Shown: in pieces, positions 28,284 to 35,583 of the stretch
How positions within the stretch are numbered: the first letter of the stretch is position 1
How the letters are laid out: each line of letters starts with the position of its first letter
Origin: an uncultured Persicitalea sp.
GTDB taxonomy: Bacteria; Bacteroidota; Bacteroidia; Cytophagales; Spirosomataceae
Length of the DNA stretch: 35,583 nucleotides
Assembly: GCA_950075905.1 (NCBI GenBank)
Contig: CATMVR010000002.1
Span: 1-35,583 of the forward strand
Direction: 5' to 3'
The notes under the pieces: model-generated
What the model was told of the DNA's origin: nothing
What the model saw: only the letters and a program-made list of their open reading frames with translations
Databases searched by the model: none
Made by a program: the position numbers and the translations under genes

Positions 28284-29836
28284 ACGGGTTCGGTTTTTTT
28301 GGATTTGAGGTAAAGAGTTCCGGTGTTCAGCACCGTTTCGGCTTCGGCCAGGGCCTGCCAGGCGGAATCGCTGGGTTTGTAGTGATCCAGGACGCCATGC
28401 AGCGCGGCCTTGGCAACTTTTTTGATCATGGTCTGCCACTCTTTGCGCACGGCCCCCAGGTCGTCGGTGGGTACGGTGGCGATTCGGGCCAGAATGCGGT
28501 CGAACTGCTGCCCCAGCACGGGCCAGTAGCGGGCGTCGGTGTCGAGGGCTTGCACGAAGGCGTCGCGCTCGCCCCGCTCCACATCGCTCAGGCGAATGCC
28601 CCAGGGCTTGTTGAGCCGGGCACGGGTGGCGAAGGCGCGGGTGGCTTCGCGCAGCCGGAAGTCGCGGATTTTCCTTGCATCTTCAATTATGTCCCTTAAA
28701 GTGAGCCAGCGGCCTTCCTCGGTTATGATCTGGGGGTAAACCGTCACCCGTTCCTGCCGCCATAGTTCGACCTTGGCCTTGTCGTTGACCATGCCGAACA
28801 CATCCGCCGCAAAAGCCACCCGGCGGTCAAGGTCGAGTTCTTCAACATTGTTCGCCAGCCATTCAAAGGTCTTCGGCGCGTGACCGCCTTCGCCCTTTTT
28901 CTCAATGTTCATCATGTAAGCCGCACTGCCCTGCCAGAGCGCACGGGCCGTACTGAACCGCAAGGGGTAAAGCCCTTCGTTACCCGCCAGGTAGGCCAAG
29001 TGTGGGTCGTCGAAAAGTAGGTTCTCGACCTTGCTGCCCTGGTTGTAGCGGACGCCAGTCACCCCTTGCTCCTCGTTCAAGACCACCTGCAGGCGGCGGC
29101 TTTGAAACGTGAACAGTTCACGGATACCGCCAACGTCGCGTTTTTTGGGTAATGGCGGTTCATCCGCTTCCCAGGCAGGATGATCGCCCTCGGTGTTTCC
29201 CCAAACCCCGGAATCGGGGGCAAGGTTGAGCAGCAAGGCCCGAAACAACGAAGGTCTTTCGTCCGCCACGCCCCGCAGCCAGAAGTACGCCCCGCCCACC
29301 AGCGGTCCGTGGCATAGATTGAACGGCTTGGCCACCCCGCCGCCCAAAGCCGCCGCCTGAGTGCAAACCAGCGCACGGGCCGCTTGGGCCAGCGTCAGGG
29401 GCTGGTTTTCGGCATCAAGGTCATGACTGAACAGCGCGGCGTTATTTCCACTGGCCGCCGCGTGAAACAGGCGCGTTATGGGCGAAGGGTCTTTCGCTTC
29501 CGTGTCGGGGTGGCCGTAAAAAGGCCGCGTCGGCGACAGCAGGTCGAAGCGGTCGGTGTGTTGGGCAAAGTACGCTTCGCATCGCGCGGCGTCGAACGCC
29601 CCCTCCTGCCAGCGGTCAAACCAGTCCGATTCGTCGGTTAGTTCCGGGAATACAGAAGCGGTCAAAGCCGCCAGCAGCCGATTGAGGGCGATGGTTTCGA
29701 GCGGATTGTCGGTCGCCAGTTCCTCGATTTCGTGCGCCCTGGTCAGGGCCTCGTGTAGGCCCACGTCCGTCGGCGGGCCGCCCCCGCGCCACCGCATAGG
29801 TAGCCAGGGTTCTTGTAGTAGGTTGAAGGAATTCAT
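28280..29836 (-). CDS. cse1: Type I-E Cascade large subunit Cse1 (CasA/Cas8e)
   Basis: MNSFNLLQEPWLPMRW..., FDLLSPTRPFYGHPD, AAALGGGVAKPFNLCHGPLVGGAYFWLRG. Confidence 0.95.
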   Translation of the reverse strand: MNSFNLLQEPWLPMRWRGGGPPTDVGLHEALTRAHEIEELATDNPLETIALNRLLAALTASVFPELTDESDWFDRWQEGAFDAARCEAYFAQHTDRFDLLSPTRPFYGHPDTEAKDPSPITRLFHAAASGNNAALFSHDLDAENQPLTLAQAARALVCTQAAALGGGVAKPFNLCHGPLVGGAYFWLRGVADERPSLFRALLLNLAPDSGVWGNTEGDHPAWEADEPPLPKKRDVGGIRELFTFQSRRLQVVLNEEQGVTGVRYNQGSKVENLLFDDPHLAYLAGNEGLYPLRFSTARALWQGSAAYMMNIEKKGEGGHAPKTFEWLANNVEELDLDRRVAFAADVFGMVNDKAKVELWRQERVTVYPQIITEEGRWLTLRDIIEDARKIRDFRLREATRAFATRARLNKPWGIRLSDVERGERDAFVQALDTDARYWPVLGQQFDRILARIATVPTDDLGAVRKEWQTMIKKVAKAALHGVLDHYKPSDSAWQALAEAETVLNTGTLYLKSKKTEPV

Positions 29837-29838
29837 GA

Positions 29839-32646
29839 TTATTGTTTGGTGTAAATTAATCCTAATCTGTTATCCAGCGTGAGTTGCACATTCCCTACCG
29901 TGGCATTCCCATCAACCAGCTCCACCAGCTGAAAGCGTTTCAGCACCCGATGTTCCTCCTGCATGGCGAGCCATTCAGGGTTCTCTTCTTTCCATAGCGT
30001 GGAAACAATACCGGGATGGCTGATCCGCACGGCGGCACCGAAAAGGGTACGCAGCGTCTCGGGCTGTAGCCTCCGGTTTTTGGTCCGGCATAAAACCGTT
30101 TTATCGCCTGGCTCCACCGCCCAGCCCCCATCAGTTTCATATAGAAGCAGTACTTCGGCATTGATGCCGTCCGAACTGCGGGTCAGGGCTTTGAGGTGTT
30201 CGGGCAAATCGCCTTTCCCTTTTTCCCCGTCCTCTTCGGCCAATTCAGGTTTTTCAAACACAAACAGCTTCCGCAGTTTTCCCGGCTCCGGCACCAGCCG
30301 CTTTGCGGCATCGGCCATTTTGCTTCGGTCGGCTCTCAGCCACTCGGCCACTTTCTCAGGATATAGGGCTTGAAACTCTTCATCCAGTCCTGCAGGAACT
30401 GCAGCCAAGTCGCCATACACCGCCTCGATCAGAGCCCGGTAGCCCGGCCCGGCCCCATCGCCCAGCGGCAAGGTCCAGCCGCCCGCTTGCCGCAGCACGG
30501 CCCAGGTTTTCCAGAGCAGAGCCGTTTCGTATATTTTGCCGCCGCCCGAAATCCCGTCCACCTCGGGCAGTTTGCCCTCCTCGCTCTCCGCGCAGGCGAT
30601 GTACATCACGGGTTGGGAAAAACCAGCGGGCCGCTCGCGCTGGTGGCGGTGCAGCCGCCCGGCGCGTTGCAGCAGCAAATCGACCGGAGCCAGGTCGGTG
30701 ATGAGGGCGTCCACGTCCAGGTCGAGGCTTTGCTCGATGACCTGTGTTCCCACCAGCAGACCGGACTGCGCGGGGCGTTTGGGGCCGAAGCGGGCGCGGG
30801 CGTCTTTCTCACGCTCCTGCCGCCAGGCTTGGGGCATTCGGGCGTGGAGCAGCATCCGGTCGGCCTTGGGTAGTATTTCATCGGTGTCGAGTTTCTCAAA
30901 AACCTCCTGCGCTCGCTTGACGGTGTTGCAGACGATCATTACCGTGGCTCCCGCCGCCAGCAGTCGCCGGGCGGTGGCCACAACGGAGTCGATTCCGGCA
31001 TCACACCAGCGGAAGGCTAGTCTTTGGCCCCGTCCCGGTGCGGGGGCAAAGGGGTGGGCAGTAGTGGTGCCGTCAGCGGCATGCCACACCACCGGGTAAG
31101 GTGCCGGACGAGTACCGTCAGGCACTTCGGGGCTGCCCCAGGCAGCGAGCATCCGCTGGCGCGCTTCGGTGGGCAGCGTGGCCGACAGCACCACTACGTT
31201 GACATTCAGCGCGCGCAGCCAACGCAGCAATTGCCCAAAGACGGTATTCATGTAGGCATCGTAGGCGTGTACCTCGTCAAAAATGACCGTCTTGCCATTC
31301 AGCGCGAACAGCCGTAGGAAAAAATGCTTGGCGTAAAGGACGCCGAGGAAAAGCTGATCGACCGTCCCAACGCCGTACGGAACCAGCAGGGCCCGCTTCT
31401 TGGGCATGAACCAGCCCAGCACCCGGTCCTTGCCGGATTCTTCCCTGCCCTTCTTAGCATCATTGTCGTCTATTTCGGCGGTAGCTTCGGCGATGGTGAG
31501 CAGCGCTACGGCATCGTCGTGGAGCAAGTCGTTGCCATGTACCAGGCGTAGGGCGGCGGTATCGCCGACATGGGCTGCCACCAGACCATTCTCTACGTCA
31601 CCCGCCACAAATGTTTTCAGGCGCGGGTAGAGGCCGTCTGATGTAGATTGAGAGGGCATGGCTACGTACACCCCCCCGCCATTTCGGGCGGTGACATAGA
31701 ACCCGGCTTCGGTTTTGCCTTCGCCCGTCGGGGCTTCGGCGATAATCAGGTTGGGCTGGTCGGGATGCAGGGGCAGAGCGGCCACGATTTCCTGTAATGG
31801 GCGCGGAGGGTTGCCAAAGTGTTTTTCAAAATCCAAAGCCCGCAGACTGGCCCGCTGATTCAACCCGGCCTGACGATAGGCTGTGTACGCGCCCTCCCGG
31901 CTACTAACCAGGTAAGCCGCGAGGTCGTCCTCGGCCCGAATGTGCAGGTCGTAGCAGCTTTGCATCGATCCGAGCCAGTCGGCCAGCGTGGCCCAGCCCG
32001 CGAAGGCCAGCAGCCAGTCGGGCCAGGAATCTTTAAATGCATTGAGTGTGGGGAAGGCGTTGCTTGATGGAAGCGTAGCCCCCCATGCCATGAAAACCGC
32101 TTCGGTGAGGTCGTGCTGGGCTTGCCTCCAGGTTTCGTTACCCAGCACGGCTTCGGGGCGCGGGTCTAGGGCGACGCCCTCCCATGTTTCTTTCTGGCAA
32201 AGCTTGCCGTGATGAATGCCCACGAAAGCGGCCAGGGCATCCAGCAAGGTTTTGCCTGTAAACCCCTTGGCGCCCAGCCAACGCTGCGCGATGGCGATAG
32301 ACGCGTGACCGTGGTGCAGTCGGTTATGGTTTTCGTGAAAAAACAGCCCGGCCGCTTCCTGCCGCGCCTTAGCGGGTTCGTTCATTTCCTGAAAGCCCGG
32401 AATCCCCTTCCCCAGATCATGCAATCCAATCCAAATGCTGAGAAACCGACCGGCTTCGGCTTCGCTCATACCGAGAGCAGCGGCCATTTTCTGTTTCAGT
32501 GAATCTGGAAGGAACTCGTCCCACAGCAGTTGCGCGGCGCTGCCCACGTCGATGAGGTGTGCCCAGAGCGGGTGTGTCCAGTCGTCGGCTAAGCCTTCGA
32601 CTTTTTCGCGGTTGGTTTTGGCCCAAAAGAGCCGCCAGTTTTCCAT
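29839..32646 (-). CDS. cas3: Type I-E helicase-nuclease Cas3
   Basis: N-terminal HD domain (HPLWAHLIDVG, GLHDLGKGIPGFQ, HHGHASIA); helicase motifs EAPTGEGKTEA, FDEVHAYDAYM, LSATLP, GTQVIEQSLDLDVD, QRAGRLHRH. Confidence 0.97.
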   Translation of the reverse strand: MENWRLFWAKTNREKVEGLADDWTHPLWAHLIDVGSAAQLLWDEFLPDSLKQKMAAALGMSEAEAGRFLSIWIGLHDLGKGIPGFQEMNEPAKARQEAAGLFFHENHNRLHHGHASIAIAQRWLGAKGFTGKTLLDALAAFVGIHHGKLCQKETWEGVALDPRPEAVLGNETWRQAQHDLTEAVFMAWGATLPSSNAFPTLNAFKDSWPDWLLAFAGWATLADWLGSMQSCYDLHIRAEDDLAAYLVSSREGAYTAYRQAGLNQRASLRALDFEKHFGNPPRPLQEIVAALPLHPDQPNLIIAEAPTGEGKTEAGFYVTARNGGGVYVAMPSQSTSDGLYPRLKTFVAGDVENGLVAAHVGDTAALRLVHGNDLLHDDAVALLTIAEATAEIDDNDAKKGREESGKDRVLGWFMPKKRALLVPYGVGTVDQLFLGVLYAKHFFLRLFALNGKTVIFDEVHAYDAYMNTVFGQLLRWLRALNVNVVVLSATLPTEARQRMLAAWGSPEVPDGTRPAPYPVVWHAADGTTTAHPFAPAPGRGQRLAFRWCDAGIDSVVATARRLLAAGATVMIVCNTVKRAQEVFEKLDTDEILPKADRMLLHARMPQAWRQEREKDARARFGPKRPAQSGLLVGTQVIEQSLDLDVDALITDLAPVDLLLQRAGRLHRHQRERPAGFSQPVMYIACAESEEGKLPEVDGISGGGKIYETALLWKTWAVLRQAGGWTLPLGDGAGPGYRALIEAVYGDLAAVPAGLDEEFQALYPEKVAEWLRADRSKMADAAKRLVPEPGKLRKLFVFEKPELAEEDGEKGKGDLPEHLKALTRSSDGINAEVLLLYETDGGWAVEPGDKTVLCRTKNRRLQPETLRTLFGAAVRISHPGIVSTLWKEENPEWLAMQEEHRVLKRFQLVELVDGNATVGNVQLTLDNRLGLIYTKQ

Positions 32647-32696
32647 TGTTTTTTGATAAGGCGATGGGGATAAAGGTATAACAGCCTACCTCCTAC

Positions 32697-32722
32697 GCCG
32701 GACATTTCATGTCCGGAATGAG
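32697..32722 (-). promoter_or_regulatory. Palindromic candidate operator upstream of cas3
   Basis: Minus strand CTCATTCCGGACATGAAATGTCCGGC; 8-bp inverted arms CCGGACAT/ATGTCCGG with 3-nt centre, about 50 bp upstream of the cas3 ATG. Confidence 0.7.
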
Positions 32723-32738
32723 TATGACTACGTAACGT

Positions 32739-33737
32739 TCATTTGCAATAACGTCGGACCAGTTCCTCCGCCTCCTGCCCCAGCCGTTCGCGTAAAGCGC
32801 CGGGTTCGAGTACCGTGATGCCCACGCCCCAGCCCTGGCAGAAGGAACGCATTTCCTCGAATCCCTCCAGCTCGTAGGATACCACCAGCCGGCCGTCAGG
32901 CCGTTCCTCCTCCACAATCTGCGTGGGGTGGTACTTGCGCTCATGGAAATGGGTGGCCTTGTCAGGCTCCACCAGTAGCCTCAGCTCGAAGCACTGGTCG
33001 GAGGTGATCGAGCCCAGGGAGGCCCGGAAATACGTTTCCGGGTTGAAGCTCTCGTCTACGGTGAAAAAGGCACCCTCCACGGCATCGTCGCAGGGAGCCA
33101 CGCGACTGATCCGGGTAAGGGCAAAAGTCAGCAGCTTTTCACGCTTATGGCAGTAGGCAACCAGCATCCAGGCGCGGTTTCGCTTGGCGAAGATGTAGGG
33201 GTCGATTTTCCTGTCATTTGAGATCCGGCCCTCTCTTGCGGTGAAGTAGTCAATCCTGATCGAGCGATGCTCGTCCATAGCCGTTTCCAACCGGCTGAAT
33301 ATATCCATTTGGATGCGATCCGGATCATTGTCGTCAAAGTGCCACTCCTGGGTGGGTTCCTCTATGTCAAAAAGGTAGGTGACGGGACGGGCCCGCTCGA
33401 GTAGCTTGACAAAGGCACGGCTTAGAGCTGCGGCGTGCGGTGTGCCAACCAATACTGACCGGCTAGCCTTGGCGGCAATAGCAAGGGCGCGCAGTTCAGC
33501 GGAATCGAAGCGTAAGTCGGGAATGGTAACCTGCTGGCTTTCCGGAGCCAGAGAAAACACCTTGCGCCTCTCCTCCTGCCGCTGCAGGATCGGCAATCCC
33601 TGTTCCTTCAACTGACTGATGAAACGGCGGGCCTGCCGTTCCCCGACTTTCGTCAGCTTCTGGATGTCATCCAGTGTCAGTGCACGACCTGTGTCCAGGA
33701 CCTGACGTAACAACTCTTCGGGTCTTATTTTTTTCAT
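32739..33737 (-). CDS. HTH/WYL-domain transcriptional regulator
   Basis: N-terminal HTH (LDDIQKLTKVGERQARRFISQLKEQGLPILQRQ), WYL core (IRIDYFTAREG...KIDPYIFAKRNRAWMLVAYCHKREKLLTFALTRI), C-terminal WCX-like extension. ATG at 33737 preferred over the ORF start at 33842. Confidence 0.88.
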   Translation of the reverse strand: MKKIRPEELLRQVLDTGRALTLDDIQKLTKVGERQARRFISQLKEQGLPILQRQEERRKVFSLAPESQQVTIPDLRFDSAELRALAIAAKASRSVLVGTPHAAALSRAFVKLLERARPVTYLFDIEEPTQEWHFDDNDPDRIQMDIFSRLETAMDEHRSIRIDYFTAREGRISNDRKIDPYIFAKRNRAWMLVAYCHKREKLLTFALTRISRVAPCDDAVEGAFFTVDESFNPETYFRASLGSITSDQCFELRLLVEPDKATHFHERKYHPTQIVEEERPDGRLVVSYELEGFEEMRSFCQGWGVGITVLEPGALRERLGQEAEELVRRYCK

Positions 33738-33788
33738 TGAGGTAGGGGTGACAGTTAGTTGTGGATTGCAAGGTTGAAGGAGCATTGC

Positions 33789-33814
33789 CTCATGCCGGAC
33801 ATCGAATGTCCGGC
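33789..33814 (+). promoter_or_regulatory. Palindromic candidate operator in the WYL-cas1 divergent intergenic region
   Basis: CTCATGCCGGACATCGAATGTCCGGC; 9-bp arms GCCGGACAT/ATGTCCGGC; 50 bp before the cas1 ATG and 57 bp before the WYL ATG. 23/26 identical to the cas3 site. Confidence 0.75.
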
Positions 33815-33863
33815 TTGCCGCACATGTGGCTTTAAGTTGCAACGTAAATCAACAAATAAATCT

Positions 33864-34799
33864 ATGAAACACAAACATGCATTGCGGGATTTGCCCAAAG
33901 TTCGTGATTCTCTTTCATTCCTTTACGTGGAGTACGGGCACGTAGAGCAATCCAGGCTGGGGGTTGAGTTCGTCAACAGGCTGGGGCAGGTTCCTATTCC
34001 GGCGGCAAGCTTGTCCTCATTGTTGCTAGGGCCGGGCACCACGATCACCCATGGAGCGATCAGAACTCTGGCCGAAGCCGGATGCTCTTTGGTTTGGGTC
34101 GGGGAGGGTGGGGTCAGATGCTATGCCCAGGGTACCGGGGAGACAAACAAGGCCTATCGTCTCATGCGGCAGGCCGAACTTTCGGCAACGCCCGAGCTTC
34201 GACTGCAGGTGGTGGAGCGGATGTACCGGGCCAGGTTTCCGGAGCCACTGCCCCAGGGTCTCAAACTCGAACAAATTCGGGGCAGGGAGGGGATACGAGT
34301 GCGTGAGGCCTATGCCCAGGCCGCACGCAAATTCGGTGTGAGTTGGAACGGCAGGAATTACGACCGCAACAACTGGAACGATACGGATCCGGTAAACCGG
34401 GCTCTGTCATCAGCGAACGCCTGCCTGCACGGGCTGGTACATGCTGCGCTACTTTCGTCGGGTTATTCTCCGGCACTCGGCTTCGTGCACCAGGGCAAGC
34501 AATTGTCCTTTGTGTATGACATAGCCGATCTCTACAAAATGCAGCTGACAGTTCCTGTCGCTTTTTCGGTAGTGGCGGAAGGCCCGGATAAACTGGAAAC
34601 GAAGGTCCGCAAGCGGTGCCGTGATGCCTTCAACAACCTGAAACTGTTGCAGCGAATCGTCACCGACGTGGATCGCCTACTTTCCTTGGATAAGGAACCG
34701 GAGAATCCCGATGGTTTTGACCCTGACGAAGATCCAGCCCTGCCAACCCCCTGGTGGAGCAAATTGCCAGACAACCCAGCCAAATCCACCGAGCCATGA
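33864..34799 (+). CDS. cas1e: Type I-E integrase Cas1
   Basis: MKHKHALRDLPKVRDSLSFLYVEYGHVEQ, LLLGPGTTITHGAIRTLAEAGCSLVWVGEGGVRCYAQG, SSANACLHGLVHAALLSSGYSPALGFVHQGKQLSFVYDIADLYK. Confidence 0.97.
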   Translation: MKHKHALRDLPKVRDSLSFLYVEYGHVEQSRLGVEFVNRLGQVPIPAASLSSLLLGPGTTITHGAIRTLAEAGCSLVWVGEGGVRCYAQGTGETNKAYRLMRQAELSATPELRLQVVERMYRARFPEPLPQGLKLEQIRGREGIRVREAYAQAARKFGVSWNGRNYDRNNWNDTDPVNRALSSANACLHGLVHAALLSSGYSPALGFVHQGKQLSFVYDIADLYKMQLTVPVAFSVVAEGPDKLETKVRKRCRDAFNNLKLLQRIVTDVDRLLSLDKEPENPDGFDPDEDPALPTPWWSKLPDNPAKSTEP

Positions 34800-35080
34800 C
34801 CATACTGATCCTGGAAAGGGTCTCCCCCACGCTGCGGGGCGACCTCGGCCGCTGGCTGGTTGAAATACAAGCGGGGGTGTTCGTCGGTCGCGTAAACGAG
34901 CTTGTGCGCGAAGCACTGTGGGAACGGGCCACAGGCCGCGCCGATGATGGCACAGTATTGATGGTTTGGCGCACAAACAGCGAGCAAGGCTTTGATCTAC
35001 GGGCCTGGCAACCTAAAAGCTATATTCCCATCAATCTGGAAGGCATCTGGCTGACCCGCCGACCGGCTTCTAACACTTAG
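34796..35080 (+). CDS. cas2e: Type I-E Cas2
   Basis: MTILILERVSPTLRGDLGRWLVEIQAGVFVGRVNELVREALWERA; 4-bp ATGA overlap with cas1. Confidence 0.96.
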   Translation: MTILILERVSPTLRGDLGRWLVEIQAGVFVGRVNELVREALWERATGRADDGTVLMVWRTNSEQGFDLRAWQPKSYIPINLEGIWLTRRPASNT

Positions 35081-35126
35081 CGTTTCTCTTTGTCCAAAAA
35101 AGGCTGTTTCTTGTCATTTGATCAGG
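35081..35126 (+). promoter_or_regulatory. Short leader of CRISPR array 2
   Basis: 46 bp between the cas2 stop and the first repeat. Confidence 0.6.
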
Positions 35127-35583
35127 GTTTTCCCTACACAGGTGGGGATGGACCGACCGCTTCGAGTGAGCTATCCTCGTACTGATCGTTTTCCCTACAC
35201 AGGTGGGGATGGACCGAAGACCGCACTAGGCGACTGGAATCTACCCGAGTTTTCCCTACACAGGTGGGGATGGACCGTAAGAAGGAACTGGAAACCGCCG
35301 CCGTGCAACGTTTTCCCTACACAGGTGGGGATGGACCGGCTGAATATCGGGCTCGATGTCCAGCTCCATCGTTTTCCCTACACAGGTGGGGATGGACCGG
35401 ATGGTCTGCCTATTGTGTGGCCCCGTCCGACGTTTTCCCTACACAGGTGGGGATGGACCGGTGGCTGCAGGCCGGTCAAAACGTGGCCGTAGGTTTTCCC
35501 TACACAGGTGGGGATGGACCGGCCCGCCGCAAGCCCGTGCACCACGAGTCGAAGTTTTCCCTACACAGGTGGGGATGGACCGG
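35127..35583 (+). CRISPR. Type I-E CRISPR array 2, continuing past the window end
   Basis: Eight repeats GTTTTCCCTACACAGGTGGGGATGGACCG at 35127, 35188, 35249, 35310, 35371, 35432, 35493 and 35554; seven complete 32-nt spacers. Confidence 0.97.

Noticed and set aside
30370-31099. Plus-strand ORFs antisense to cas3
   Set aside because: Overlap conserved Cas3 helicase motifs on the other strand; composition-driven open frames.
35118-35492. 124-aa plus-strand ORF in array 2
   Set aside because: Translation of CRISPR repeats and spacers.

Overview
The window looks like Bacteroidota (Cytophagales-type) DNA, judging from the SusC/SusD pair, TAnnTTTG-type promoter boxes and GH106-like enzymes. From left to right it contains: (1) 1-6.7 kb, tandem GH106-like glycoside hydrolases, an SGNH hydrolase and a convergent GntR/UTRA regulator. 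(2) 7.2-17.5 kb, a sugar or nucleoside utilisation locus: SDR, MFS transporter, TIM-barrel isomerase, RpiB-like isomerase, SusC, SusD, secreted nucleoside hydrolase and an AraC regulator. (3) 18.4-23 kb, secreted or membrane proteins of unknown function, with two non-coding elements bounded by inverted repeats. (4) 23.4-35.6 kb, a complete type I-E CRISPR-Cas locus in a split, divergent layout. The interference genes (cas3-cse1-cse2-cas7-cas5-cas6e) plus array 1 run on the minus strand. The cas1-cas2 pair plus array 2 runs on the plus strand. A WYL-domain regulator gene sits between the two halves. The strongest observations are: a near-identical 26-bp palindromic site, once upstream of cas3 and once between the WYL gene and cas1; an abrupt switch between two repeat types inside array 1, whose oldest repeats match array 2; a 31-bp inverted-repeat (MITE-like) element whose end cuts into the last repeat of array 1; and two promoters with identical architecture (21-bp-spaced direct repeats 38 bp ahead of TACCTTTG), a plausible AraC regulon. 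All calls are from reading the sequence; no database search was run.
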